The notes beneath the pieces were generated by a model that was given only the letters and a program-made list of their open reading frames with translations, was not told the DNA's origin and made no database searches. A stretch of 64,000 bases of DNA, taken from assembly GCF_025751585.1 (NCBI RefSeq), contig NZ_JAOWKX010000002.1, positions 403,662-467,661 on the forward strand, given 5' to 3'. This DNA is from Fluctibacter corallii (lineage in GTDB: Bacteria > Pseudomonadota > Gammaproteobacteria > Enterobacterales > Alteromonadaceae). This document shows positions 9,255 to 18,428 of this stretch, piece after piece. How positions within the stretch are numbered: the first letter of the stretch is position 1; each line of letters starts with the position of its first letter. Both the position numbers and the translations under genes were made by a program.

Positions 9255-10877
9255 ATGACCGATTTTATTCTGCCTGATATAGGCGAGGGCATCGTAGAGT
9301 GTGAGCTATTAGAGTGGTTAATTGCCGAGGGCGATACGATTGTTGAAGATCAGCCTGTCGCCGAAGTGATGACCGACAAAGCGACAGTTCAAATACCTGC
9401 TATGCATTCTGGTAAAGTTAAAAAACTTTACTACAAGCAAGGCGATATTGCGAAAGTACATTCACCATTGTTTGCAATGGACGTTGAAGGTGAAAACGCC
9501 TCGGTAGTACAAGATTCATCACCAGGTGATCAAGCCGCAGCGACTGACACGACAGACGCGACTTCACCTGCACCTCAGCAGACGGTTTCTGGCAATGAGG
9601 ACTTTATTTTGCCTGATATTGGTGAAGGCATTGTTGAGTGTGAAATTGTTAAATGGTTGATAGCCGAAGGTGACACAGTAGCAGAAGACCAAGTGGTAGT
9701 AGAAGTCATGACCGATAAAGCGGTGGTGGAAATTCCTGCTAAACATTCTGGTCAGATCGCAAAGCTGTATTATGCTCAAGGTGATATCGCAAAAGTGCAT
9801 ACTCCTCTTTTTGCAATGCATGTTGAAGGGAGCGAAAGAACCGTTCAGTCAGAGGCAGAACCGACGGTACTATCTCAGGCTACACCGGCGTCTACGACAG
9901 AGGTAACGACACCAACCAAGGCGGTATCCACCACCGACCGTGGTGGGGAATATGAGCCACCGAAAGTGATTGACGGACGTGTATTGGCAAGCCCGGCAGT
10001 GCGCAGGCTTGCGCGCGAATTAAGCGTTGATCTTAATCAGGTGAAAGGTTCAGGCAAAAAAGGCCGCGTGATGAAAGCCGATGTTGCAGCTGCGTCTCAG
10101 TCTTCTGCATCTAATGCGTCAACAGAGGTTTCCTCAACGGCTACAGCAAGTGTACAAACAGTCTCGACGGGCGGTACGCGAACGGAAGCAATTCGCGGAA
10201 TAAAGGCAGCAATGGCGAAACAGATGACACAATCTGTGTTTACCATTCCGCACTTTACCGTAAGTGAAGAGATTGAAATGGACAATCTTATTGCTGCGCG
10301 ACAAATGCTTAAGGGCGACTTTGAAAAGCAAGGTGTTAAATTAAGTTTTATGCCATTTTTCATTAAGGCAATGTCGCTGGCGTTGAAAGCCTTCCCAATT
10401 ATCAATAGTCAGGTAAATGAAGATTGCACTGAAATTACCTACTTTGATGACCACAATATTGGCATGGCGGTTGATTCAAAAATTGGTTTGATTGTGCCGA
10501 ATATCAAAGGCGTACAAAATTTGTCTTTGTTTGATGTGGCTAAAGAAGCCAATCGTCTTATCGATTTAGCCCGTGACGGTAAGTTAGGTGCTGACGATAT
10601 CAAAGGTGGCACTATCAGTATTTCAAACATCGGCGTATTAGGTGGCACTGTCGCCACGCCCGTGATCAATAAGCCAGAATCGGCGATTGTTGCCCTTGGT
10701 AAAATGCAGCGATTACCTCGTTTCGATGAAAACGACAACGTGAAAGCTGTGAATATTATGCAAATCAGTTGGTCTGGCGATCACCGCATTATAGACGGCG
10801 CGACAATGGTACGCTTTAACAACCTTTGGAAATCCTATTTGGAAAATCCAATGTCAATGCTAGCAGACATGCGCTAG
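9255..10877 (+). CDS. bkdB: Branched-chain 2-oxoacid dehydrogenase E2 (dihydrolipoyl acyltransferase), two lipoyl domains
   Basis: This 540-residue acyltransferase core receives the acyl group and passes it to CoA. The order is lipoyl domain 1 (about 1-78, lipoylated Lys in MTDKATVQIP), an Ala/Thr/Ser linker, lipoyl domain 2 (about 115-192, MTDKAVVEIP), a second linker, a peripheral-subunit-binding domain (about 245-280, ASPAVRRLARE), a third linker, and the catalytic domain (about 310-540) with the HxxxDG motif in SGDHRIIDGATM. No E3 (dihydrolipoamide dehydrogenase) follows, so it must be supplied from elsewhere. Two lipoyl domains in a branched-chain E2 are fewer than in many pyruvate E2s but more than the single one of typical BkdB. 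Confidence 0.92.
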   Translation: MTDFILPDIGEGIVECELLEWLIAEGDTIVEDQPVAEVMTDKATVQIPAMHSGKVKKLYYKQGDIAKVHSPLFAMDVEGENASVVQDSSPGDQAAATDTTDATSPAPQQTVSGNEDFILPDIGEGIVECEIVKWLIAEGDTVAEDQVVVEVMTDKAVVEIPAKHSGQIAKLYYAQGDIAKVHTPLFAMHVEGSERTVQSEAEPTVLSQATPASTTEVTTPTKAVSTTDRGGEYEPPKVIDGRVLASPAVRRLARELSVDLNQVKGSGKKGRVMKADVAAASQSSASNASTEVSSTATASVQTVSTGGTRTEAIRGIKAAMAKQMTQSVFTIPHFTVSEEIEMDNLIAARQMLKGDFEKQGVKLSFMPFFIKAMSLALKAFPIINSQVNEDCTEITYFDDHNIGMAVDSKIGLIVPNIKGVQNLSLFDVAKEANRLIDLARDGKLGADDIKGGTISISNIGVLGGTVATPVINKPESAIVALGKMQRLPRFDENDNVKAVNIMQISWSGDHRIIDGATMVRFNNLWKSYLENPMSMLADMR

Positions 10878-10888
10878 TCAACACACGT

Positions 10889-10923
10889 AAACATCGCTAG
10901 AGCGTCTGACTCTGGCGATGTTT
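10889..10923 (+). terminator. Strong hairpin after the 2-oxoacid dehydrogenase operon
   Basis: A 14-bp stem with a single U-G wobble (arms 10889-10902 and 10910-10923) and a 7-nt loop lies just after the E2 stop. The tail is only a short T run, so it may work as a weak intrinsic terminator or as a 3' stabilising hairpin. Confidence 0.7.
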
Positions 10924-11059
10924 CATTGCTCTAATCTACCGTGTTAACGTTAATTTTTACTAATTTATTTATCCCTTTTTATTTTTACAAAATAATACAT
11001 TTTCAATGCTGACAAGAATTTAGGTACACTATCTAAAAACGCTATTCAGTAACGCTCAC

Positions 11060-11911
11060 ATGCTAAGTTATCGTCACAGCTTTCATGCTGGAAATCACGG
11101 CGACGTGTTAAAACATCTTTGTCAGATTTTATTGCTTGATAAGCTCGCTACAAAAGCTAAACCCTATGTTTATATAGACACACATAGCGGTCGTGGGCTG
11201 TATTCCTTTGATAGTGAACAAGCCCTCAAAACCCGCGAATTTGATTCGGGCATAACGCGTCTTATGGCAGCGACAACCCATAGCCCAGCATTAAACCGAT
11301 ACAAGTCGGTGGTTGCGCCTTTCTACGAACAAAATGAATATCCTGGTTCTCCAGCATTAGCCTTATCGCAATTGCGTGAGCAAGACAGCGGTATATTGAT
11401 GGAATTACATTCTGATGAAATTCATCACTTAAAGCGTCTTCAACGCCATGAACGCGTGGCTATCCATCATCGAGATGGGTTTGAAGGGGTCGTTGCGTTA
11501 ACACCGCCCAACCCAAAACGTGGGCTGGTGTTAATTGATCCACCTTACGAGCAGGCCAGTGAATACGGCACGTTATTTGATGCGTTAAGCGATGCCATTG
11601 CGCGCTGGCAGACAGGCGTCTACGCGATTTGGTATCCGCTGTTGTCTGTTAGAGCTAAAGAAAAAGCCGGCATGAGCGAAGCTCTCGTTGAGAAACTGCC
11701 TTCGTTACCTGTGAAAAGTGTGCTTGATATTCGACTAAGCGTATGTGAAAACCATGAGAATGCAGGCATGTTTGGTTCCGGTATGGTCATTATTAATGCT
11801 CCTTGGCAATTTGATGAGCATATATACCCTGCACTGGAAGAGTTAACGCCGTTGTTAGCTACAGATAGCGGGGCGAACTTTAGCATTAACTGGTTAAAAG
11901 CGCCGGAATAA
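11060..11911 (+). CDS. rlmJ: 23S rRNA (adenine2030-N6)-methyltransferase RlmJ
   Basis: This 283-residue SAM-dependent enzyme methylates A2030 of 23S rRNA. The N-terminal signature MLSYRHSFHAGNHGDVLKH is characteristic of RlmJ. The catalytic motif DPPYE lies near residue 161. Length matches E. coli RlmJ (280). Its stop codon overlaps the next start as TAATG, so the kinase-like gene is translationally coupled to it. Confidence 0.93.
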   Translation: MLSYRHSFHAGNHGDVLKHLCQILLLDKLATKAKPYVYIDTHSGRGLYSFDSEQALKTREFDSGITRLMAATTHSPALNRYKSVVAPFYEQNEYPGSPALALSQLREQDSGILMELHSDEIHHLKRLQRHERVAIHHRDGFEGVVALTPPNPKRGLVLIDPPYEQASEYGTLFDALSDAIARWQTGVYAIWYPLLSVRAKEKAGMSEALVEKLPSLPVKSVLDIRLSVCENHENAGMFGSGMVIINAPWQFDEHIYPALEELTPLLATDSGANFSINWLKAPE

Positions 11912-13758
11912 TGGCAGCGGCTCAGGGGCTCAAACACTTTTATATTCCGGAAGAGCAATCTATATACTTGCTCTCCCACAAAGACGCACAAAAGCTAAAA
12001 GACTGGTTTCGTCTGTGTGAAGAGCAACTTACGCTACTTGGATATCGAGATATTTCATTGATTGGAAAAGGGGCGTTTGGTTTTGCTTTTGCCGGAAAGT
12101 CCCCAGACGACCGTGAGTTGGTGTTTAAGTTTTCACGTATTAATCTACCCCAGCATGTACAGGATAGACTCGAAGAAGAAGCCTTTATGCTAAGCCAGGT
12201 AGACCATCCTTATGTGCCTGAGTTATTCGAGTTTCAGCGAATTCGAAAGCAGGCTATTTTGGTAATGGAACGCGCTATTGGAGAGGATTTAGAGCAATAC
12301 TCTTTAAAACATGGTCCGATGCCGGCAAGGCTGGTAGTAAAAATTGCGGTACAACTGTGTGAGGTGTTGCATGCACTGAGAAAGAATCGGGTAGCTGAAA
12401 CGGAGCGCCCTATTGTTCATGGTGACATTAAACCCTCAAACATTGTATTTGATTCAGTTGCTGAGCGTGTCGGGGTAGTGGATTGGGGCTCATCTGTGTT
12501 TGCCCAGCTTGATGAAAAAGGCCAGTTTATCGCCAACAATGTGATGGACTTGATGTCGGGCGATATGCATCAAACAAACGCGCGTTTGGGTGATGTTTAT
12601 TTTATCGGTGAAGAACAACTCAATGGCGGCCTTTCTTCTCCACGATTTGATGAACAAGGGTTGGCCAGTACCTTGTATGCACTGGCATCTGGGCAAAGCA
12701 GCCGATTTGGCAGGCACGTCATACACCCAAATGCATTAGGGTTGCCCAAAGCGTTCGCACAAACTCTTAGCGCCATGTTAAGTGATGATCCTGATATTCG
12801 AAGAAAAGGCGGGGATTATCTGATGGCAAACATCAAGCATATGAAAAATATTGTGTTTGCCGATGATACGCCATTTAAATATCAGGCTTTAATACCATGC
12901 TGGACTAAAGCCTCGTCTAAAGCGTCGTCAAAAGATGTAGATACTGTGGTGTACAGCTCTCGAAAATCTTTTTTACGGGTTGAGGCAGATAATTCAACAG
13001 AAGATTTACGCTACATCAATGATGCGCAGTTTGACCGATATTACAAAAATTATATGCAGGGTATGGGTGAAACAGAAAAAGCCTTTATCGCTGCTGTAGG
13101 TCGATTAGGTAAATTTCCCGTTGTTGGTGGGCTAGCCGTGCGTTGGCAGCCAGAGGGCGTGTATATTGACTCCAGTTTAAATCTTTACAACCCTGCGTTG
13201 AAGCAATCGTTTGAGATGTCTGTGAATAATGTGGTGACTTTGGCAAGAGCAATACATCGAGTAGGTGTGTTTAAAAGTTGTATGTTCGACGCACGAGCAA
13301 CGTTACACGTTGAGCGCGACGATATAAGCCAGCCATTTGTGCCAGCACCCCACCAATTTATTCCTTATGAAGTGAGTCAAGTAGGGCATGTTGAAGATAA
13401 AATTCGTACCCATTCCTATTTTGAAGATGGAGAAGATCCAGATGAGTTATTGCGGTTGCCCGACAGCATGATCTCCCTTATTCATGCATTAAATGAAATA
13501 CATCACACTGGATGTATTATATTTGAAGCATTGCCAACACATTTAAAAATTCATAGTTATTACACGCTGTTAGATGAATCAAAAGAAGAGACATTTTCAG
13601 CACTATTACGTCAAATTGTAAATAAAGTCCCACTTATTGATGGGCAGGGCATTTCTGGTTTTATGAAGTTGCCTTATAAAGATACGCGTTTTTTCGAACA
13701 TGTTGCGCGCCTGCCAGACAAGTTCTATCCGCGTAATCCTAAAATTAAAACCCAATAA
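11911..13758 (+). CDS. Serine/threonine protein kinase-like protein with an unknown C-terminal half
   Basis: The 615-residue protein begins with an Hanks-type kinase fold. It has a glycine-rich loop GKGAFGFAFAG (about residues 51-61), a candidate ATP lysine in VFKFSR (about 74), and the catalytic loop HGDIKPSN (about 170-177; HRD has become HGD). The metal-binding motif reads DWG in place of DFG (about 190). Catalytic Asp, Lys and Asn are all kept, so it is probably active. Residues from about 330 onward match no domain I recognise. There is no transmembrane segment, so it is cytosolic. It overlaps rlmJ by one base. The substrate is unknown. Confidence 0.8.
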   Translation: MAAAQGLKHFYIPEEQSIYLLSHKDAQKLKDWFRLCEEQLTLLGYRDISLIGKGAFGFAFAGKSPDDRELVFKFSRINLPQHVQDRLEEEAFMLSQVDHPYVPELFEFQRIRKQAILVMERAIGEDLEQYSLKHGPMPARLVVKIAVQLCEVLHALRKNRVAETERPIVHGDIKPSNIVFDSVAERVGVVDWGSSVFAQLDEKGQFIANNVMDLMSGDMHQTNARLGDVYFIGEEQLNGGLSSPRFDEQGLASTLYALASGQSSRFGRHVIHPNALGLPKAFAQTLSAMLSDDPDIRRKGGDYLMANIKHMKNIVFADDTPFKYQALIPCWTKASSKASSKDVDTVVYSSRKSFLRVEADNSTEDLRYINDAQFDRYYKNYMQGMGETEKAFIAAVGRLGKFPVVGGLAVRWQPEGVYIDSSLNLYNPALKQSFEMSVNNVVTLARAIHRVGVFKSCMFDARATLHVERDDISQPFVPAPHQFIPYEVSQVGHVEDKIRTHSYFEDGEDPDELLRLPDSMISLIHALNEIHHTGCIIFEALPTHLKIHSYYTLLDESKEETFSALLRQIVNKVPLIDGQGISGFMKLPYKDTRFFEHVARLPDKFYPRNPKIKTQ

Positions 13759-13785
13759 GTAGCCCGAGATATCACGAGAGAGAAT

Positions 13786-14646
13786 ATGCAGAACATTAAT
13801 TTATCCACTTTATTGTCGATGGAAAAACTTGAGGAAGGATTGTTCCGAGGGCAAAGTTGGGATTTGGGCTTTCGCGCCTTGTTTGGCGGGCAAGTGATGG
13901 GGCAGGCCTTGGCCGCAGCGCAGCGCACTATACCGGAAGGTAGAATTAGTCACTCATTTCACTCCTACTTCTTATTGCCAGGAGATGCTAACAAACCCGT
14001 TGTTTACGATGTAGAAAATGTAAGAGATGGTCGCACATTCTCAACGCGGAGAATTAAAGCCATTCAAAATGGCAAAAACATTTTCTACATGACCGCGTCT
14101 TTCCAACTGCCTGAAGAAGGGTTGTCACATCAATATGCAGATATGCCTGATGTCCCAAAACCAGAGGATGTGAAGCCAGATATCAAGTTTTATGAAGACT
14201 GTATAGATCAGTTATCTGAAAGAATGCGTGAAGCACTGAGTTATCATAGGCCATTGGATATTCGTAGCGTGAATGCGGGCGATCCTCTTAAGCCTGAAAT
14301 TAGTGAGCCAGAGCGTTGCGTTTGGATGAAGGCCAATGAGAGTTTCGCCAATATTCATCTGAATCAAGCAGCTTTAGCATACGCATCCGATTATCATTTT
14401 TTGGCAACCAGCTTACAACCTCACGGCATTTCAGTACGTAACCGTAATTTGAGAATGGCGACCATTGATCATGCGATGTGGTTTCATCATCCGATTAAAT
14501 TTGATGAATGGTTATTGTATAAAACGGTCAGCCCGTTCAGTGGTGGTGCCCGCGGCTTAGTACGTGGCCAGTTCTTTAATCAGAAAGGATTGCTGGTGGC
14601 AACCACCATGCAGGAAGGTTTAATGCGACAAGTAGAGGACAAATAA
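13786..14646 (+). CDS. tesB: Acyl-CoA thioesterase II TesB
   Basis: This 286-residue double-hotdog thioesterase hydrolyses acyl-CoA to free fatty acid and CoA. The N-terminus (LFRGQSWDLGFRALFGGQVMGQAL), the catalytic Asp in YASDYHFLATSLQPHG, and the ATIDHAMWFHHP segment match TesB, and the length equals the E. coli enzyme. The start has GAGAGAGAAT upstream. The stop overlaps the next gene as TAATG. Confidence 0.92.
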   Translation: MQNINLSTLLSMEKLEEGLFRGQSWDLGFRALFGGQVMGQALAAAQRTIPEGRISHSFHSYFLLPGDANKPVVYDVENVRDGRTFSTRRIKAIQNGKNIFYMTASFQLPEEGLSHQYADMPDVPKPEDVKPDIKFYEDCIDQLSERMREALSYHRPLDIRSVNAGDPLKPEISEPERCVWMKANESFANIHLNQAALAYASDYHFLATSLQPHGISVRNRNLRMATIDHAMWFHHPIKFDEWLLYKTVSPFSGGARGLVRGQFFNQKGLLVATTMQEGLMRQVEDK

Positions 14647-15173
14647 TGCGTTATCAATTGGGCGAACAGGCGCCAAGTATAGATGAGAGCGTTTTTGTTG
14701 CGCCGGGTAGCCATATTATTGGTGATGTAGTGGTACATAAAGGGGCGAGTATTTGGTTCAATGTTGTGATTCGTGGAGACTGCCATACCATTGAAATTCA
14801 TGAGAATACGAATATTCAGGATGGCGCTGTTCTGCATACAGATGAAGGCGTACCGTTGGTGATCAAGCAAGGCGTGACAGTGGGTCACAAGGCAGTGTTA
14901 CATGGCTGTATCATTGATGAATTTAGCTTGATTGGTATTAATGCTGTGATTTTGAACGGTGCAAAAATTGGCAAACATTGTTTAATTGGTGCAAATAGTC
15001 TGATTACTGAAAATATGACGATCCCAGACGGGGCTGTGGTAATGGGATCTCCAGGAAAAATCGTCAAATATCTTGATGATAAACAGAAATCAATGCTGGA
15101 AATGTCGTCCGAGCATTACGTAAAAAATGCACAACGATTTATGCAATCACTTGACGTTTTGACCGATAATTAG
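14646..15173 (+). CDS. Gamma-carbonic-anhydrase-like hexapeptide protein (YrdA family)
   Basis: This 175-residue left-handed beta-helix protein has hexapeptide repeats from about residue 15 to 145 and ends in a helix. It carries the family stretch IRGDCHTIEI, followed by His residues in VGHKAVLHGC that would bind zinc in gamma-class carbonic anhydrases. Many YrdA-like members lack proven carbonic anhydrase activity. It is coupled to tesB by a 1-nt overlap. Confidence 0.88.
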   Translation: MRYQLGEQAPSIDESVFVAPGSHIIGDVVVHKGASIWFNVVIRGDCHTIEIHENTNIQDGAVLHTDEGVPLVIKQGVTVGHKAVLHGCIIDEFSLIGINAVILNGAKIGKHCLIGANSLITENMTIPDGAVVMGSPGKIVKYLDDKQKSMLEMSSEHYVKNAQRFMQSLDVLTDN

Positions 15174-15224
15174 TTATGCGAAAGGGCGTGTTTCATTATC
15201 CCAATCCCCCCATAACTTCTTAAC

Positions 15225-15258
15225 AAAAAAAGGCCCGGAACCATTGCTAGTTCCGGGC
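15225..15258 (-). terminator. Minus-strand Rho-independent terminator
   Basis: The perfect 9-bp inverted repeat GCCCGGAAC/GTTCCGGGC (15233-15241 and 15250-15258) has an 8-nt loop. It is followed on the minus strand by C and seven T (15225-15231). On the plus strand there is no T run after the stem. It is therefore oriented to end a minus-strand transcript, although no minus-strand protein gene lies upstream of it. Confidence 0.75.
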
Positions 15259-15337
15259 TTAGGGGAATGGCTCATTGGTTGAGCCGTGCGCTAACTTAAA
15301 CACTTGGGAGAAGTTTCCAGCACTAAAATTCACTGGA
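15225..15337 (-). ncRNA. Candidate small RNA ending at the minus-strand terminator
   Basis: The 468-bp gap between the carbonic-anhydrase-like gene and the aminotransferase contains a perfect minus-strand terminator. It also has a second hairpin (GGCTCA/TGAGCC, 15269-15285) and a possible minus-strand -10 box TACAAT (15344-15349). The -35 match is weak. A transcript of about 110 nt would explain the terminator. No known RNA family is recognised. This is inference only. Confidence 0.4.
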
Positions 15338-15641
15338 GAAGTAATTGTAGAACAAGAATGATTAAATAATAAACACTTTTTGTGCGTAATTTGAATAGTT
15401 GTTAATAATCATTGGCTTAGCGACAAAAATAATTCTTCTGAAGTGATTTTACCCTCTGCTTATGCACAAGCTTTTGAACATGGTTTTAACAGGATATGCA
15501 CAGGTCTTGCACATGTGTGTGAAGATAACAAAATGGGCGGATGAGCATTCATATCTATGATACTGAATATTCCGATGTTGTTTCGGTAAGGTGTGCAGCG
15601 TTACTATGTCATTTTTATCAAATTACAACCTTGAGGTGAGC

Positions 15642-16772
15642 ATGTCCCAGGAATTTTCAGTATTTAATCCACCCAAACGGACGTTAATGGGACCCGGCCC
15701 ATCAGATGTATCTCCTGCTGTTTTAAACGCGCTTTCTAAGCCGACGTTAGGACATCTTGATCCACAATTTGTGTCGTTGATGGACGATGTAAAATCACTT
15801 TTGCAATATGCTTTTAAAACTAAGAACACCTTGACGATGCCGATTTCAGCGCCGGGTTCAGCAGGAATGGAAGCCTGCTTAGCCAATCTTGTTGAGCCAG
15901 GTGATAAGGTTATTGTGTGTCAAAACGGTGTATTTGGCGGACGTATGTACCAAAATGTGATTCGTTGTGGAGGGGAAGCCGTTTTGGTTGAAGACCCATG
16001 GGGTGAACAAACCAAGTTAGACAAATTAGCGTCGGCCTTAAAAGCACACCCAGACGCGAAAATTGTTGCGTTTGTGCATGCAGAGACCTCTACAGGTGTA
16101 ATGAATGATGCACAAGCTCTTTGCCAATTGGCGCGTGAGCACGGTTGCTTAACGTTGGTTGATGCGGTTACCTCACTGGCAGGAAGCGAACTACGCGTTG
16201 ATGAATGGGGCATTGATGCAATTTACTCAGGCTCGCAAAAATGTTTGTCTTGTGTGCCCGGATTGTCGCCGATTTCTTTTAGTGAAGCTGCCATTGAAAA
16301 AATTAAGGGGCGTAAAACACCTGTTCAAAGCTGGTTTTTAGACATGGACTTGGTTATGGGATATTGGGGTAAAGGAGCCCAACGTGCATATCATCATACA
16401 GCGCCTGTAAACAGTATATATGCACTGTATGAATCCTTGAGGCTAGTGCATCAGGAAGGTCTCGAAAACGCGTGGAACCGGCATCAGCAAAATCATATTA
16501 AGTTAAAGGAAGGTTTGGCATCAATTGGCTTAACATTAGCGGTTGATGAAGCATATTGTTTACCTCAGTTGAATGCGGTCACTATTCCTGAAGGCGTCGA
16601 TGACAAAGTAGTGAGATCAGCATTACTTAACGATTTTAATCTAGAAATTGGAGCCGGACTTGGGCAATTTGCTGGGAAAGTATGGCGAATAGGCTTGATG
16701 GGCCATACTTCAAACGAAGACAACGTTAACTACTGCATTAACGCCTTAAAAACGGTGTTAGAACGAGGCTGA
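15642..16772 (+). CDS. Class V aminotransferase (alanine/serine-glyoxylate aminotransferase type)
   Basis: This 376-residue PLP enzyme shows the N-terminal GPGPSDVSPAVLNAL motif, HAETSTGV, and the PLP-binding lysine in SGSQKCLS. These mark the alanine-glyoxylate / serine-glyoxylate aminotransferase group. It would convert glyoxylate to glycine at the expense of Ala or Ser. I place the start at 15642, with GAGGTGAG just upstream. An ATG at 15591 lacks a ribosome-binding site. Context gives no pathway partner. Confidence 0.88.
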   Translation: MSQEFSVFNPPKRTLMGPGPSDVSPAVLNALSKPTLGHLDPQFVSLMDDVKSLLQYAFKTKNTLTMPISAPGSAGMEACLANLVEPGDKVIVCQNGVFGGRMYQNVIRCGGEAVLVEDPWGEQTKLDKLASALKAHPDAKIVAFVHAETSTGVMNDAQALCQLAREHGCLTLVDAVTSLAGSELRVDEWGIDAIYSGSQKCLSCVPGLSPISFSEAAIEKIKGRKTPVQSWFLDMDLVMGYWGKGAQRAYHHTAPVNSIYALYESLRLVHQEGLENAWNRHQQNHIKLKEGLASIGLTLAVDEAYCLPQLNAVTIPEGVDDKVVRSALLNDFNLEIGAGLGQFAGKVWRIGLMGHTSNEDNVNYCINALKTVLERG

Positions 16773-16982
16773 TCAACACATCCCTGCCGTGTTTAAACAA
16801 TGCTAATTTTAAGCAAAGTAAATGTTAATCGTGCACTGGGTGGTGAATTGTTAGACAGTTTGATGCTTCTTCATCCAACGCGATAACATTAATTTATGGA
16901 ATATAGCGTAAACCTCTTTTATTTTAACCGTAAGAAACGTATCTTCTGCGTTTTAAATTGTTAATAAATGAGCTGATTTTAT

Positions 16983-17465
16983 ATGACATTCCAAGCTACT
17001 GATAACGCGACTTATTCAGACATGCTGTTACAAGCAAAAGGTCTCATGTCTGGTGAGACGGATATTATCGCCAATATGGCTAATATTAGCAGTTTGCTAT
17101 ATCTGTACATGGACAATGTCAACTGGGCCGGATTTTACCTGATTAAAGGTAATGAACTGGTTCTTGGACCTTTTCAGGGTAAACCCGCCTGTGTAAGAAT
17201 TCCGCTTGGTAGAGGTGTGTGTGGCACCGCCGCTGCCACTGCACAAACTCAGCGTGTTGATGATGTGCATCAATTTGACGGGCACATTGCATGCGATGCT
17301 GACTCTAATTCAGAAATTGTCATTCCCATTATAATTAACGGTGACGTGTATGGAGTTTTAGATATTGATAGTCCCATCACACATAGGTTTACTGAAAATG
17401 ACGAGGCAGGGCTGAGCGCGATTGTTGACGCATTACAAACACAGATTGCGGAGTCTATCGCTTGA
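16983..17465 (+). CDS. msrC: Free methionine-(R)-sulfoxide reductase (GAF domain)
   Basis: This 160-residue single-GAF protein reduces free methionine-R-sulfoxide. The three family cysteines are visible, in KPACVRI, GRGVCGTA and HIACDADSNSEIV. The pattern NWAGFYL also fits E. coli MsrC (YebR). It leads a run into proQ and prc, the same neighbourhood as in enterobacteria. The stop TGA overlaps a TTG start of the next gene. Confidence 0.9.
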   Translation: MTFQATDNATYSDMLLQAKGLMSGETDIIANMANISSLLYLYMDNVNWAGFYLIKGNELVLGPFQGKPACVRIPLGRGVCGTAAATAQTQRVDDVHQFDGHIACDADSNSEIVIPIIINGDVYGVLDIDSPITHRFTENDEAGLSAIVDALQTQIAESIA

Positions 17466-17749
17466 AACATTTTGTCGATATTCAGGTTGTGCTCTCGACG
17501 CCAGACGATCTGGACTATTGGGATGAACTAGCTTACGAGGCGTCAGAAAAACTCAATACAATCCTTCATATGCTGTATGATAGAGCAGATGAAGATATTC
17601 CGACTGCCAAACTTGAAAACATGCTACAACATGTATGGGAAAGTTGGCGGGAAGATGGTCTTTTATTAGACATAGACGACGAAGATTTACTTGACTGGGT
17701 TGACCAACTGCTGGCAACTTGGGATGATGAAGACTTCAATACTGATTAA
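17462..17749 (+). CDS. Small acidic hypothetical protein between msrC and proQ
   Basis: This 95-residue protein is very rich in Asp and Glu, especially at the C-terminus (IDDEDLLDWVDQLLATWDDEDF). It is predicted to be mostly helical and has no signal peptide. It starts with TTG inside the overlap TTGA with the msrC stop, so it is translationally coupled. I do not recognise the family. Its place in a msrC-proQ-prc run suggests a real gene. A role as a modulator of the very basic ProQ is only a guess from charge and position. Confidence 0.65.
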   Translation: MKHFVDIQVVLSTPDDLDYWDELAYEASEKLNTILHMLYDRADEDIPTAKLENMLQHVWESWREDGLLLDIDDEDLLDWVDQLLATWDDEDFNTD

Positions 17750-17773
17750 CTAGCAACATACTTAGATTGATTA

Positions 17774-18424
17774 ATGGATAACCCAGAAAAATTCTCTAAC
17801 AGTAAGGAAGTGATTAGTTTCCTCGCTGAAAAGTTCCCAGCGTGCTTTACTCTTGATGGTGAAGCGAAACCTTTAAAAATCGGCATATTCCAAGATCTGG
17901 CAGAACGTCTCAGTGAAGAAGAGCGGGTAAGCAAAACGTTGCTTCGCTCTACGCTAAGGCACTACACCAACAGCTGGCGTTATTTGCACGCAGTGAAGGA
18001 AGGCACCGCTCGTGTTGACTTAGACGGCAACGAAGGTGATCTGATTGAGAAAGAACATGCTGAGCATGCTAAACAGCAGCTTGCAGAGAGCAAAGCGAAA
18101 GTCGCTGAGCGTCGCAAAGAGCAGCAGGCAAAAAATGGTGCTCCTCGCAAAAATGTGCGAAATAAAAAGGCATCTCAGCAAGATAAATCTACAATTAGTG
18201 GAACTAATTCAAACAAACCGAGACCAAACAAAAGGCCTCCACCAGAAAAATTAACCGATGAACATATTGCGCCGGGCACAGAAGTGACTGTTAAGGTGGG
18301 TAAAGTTCCGATGCCAGCAACAATTACAGAAGTGGCAAAAGACGGTGTTCAAGTTCAATTAGATTCTGGGATGGTGGTTAAAGTACAGGTAGATCAGTTA
18401 CGTTTGGCCCGTTCCAAGAGGTAG
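17774..18424 (+). CDS. proQ: RNA chaperone ProQ
   Basis: This 216-residue protein is made of an N-terminal FinO-like RNA-binding domain (about residues 5-115, with LAEKFPACF, LKIGIFQDL, and RYLHAVKEGTARVDLDG), a Lys/Gln-rich disordered linker (about 110-165), and a C-terminal Tudor-like domain (about 165-216, GTEVTVKVGKVPMPATI). It binds structured sRNAs and mRNA 3' ends. It lies 4 nt upstream of prc, the conserved proQ-prc pair. Confidence 0.93.
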   Translation: MDNPEKFSNSKEVISFLAEKFPACFTLDGEAKPLKIGIFQDLAERLSEEERVSKTLLRSTLRHYTNSWRYLHAVKEGTARVDLDGNEGDLIEKEHAEHAKQQLAESKAKVAERRKEQQAKNGAPRKNVRNKKASQQDKSTISGTNSNKPRPNKRPPPEKLTDEHIAPGTEVTVKVGKVPMPATITEVAKDGVQVQLDSGMVVKVQVDQLRLARSKR

Positions 18425-18428
18425 TAAT

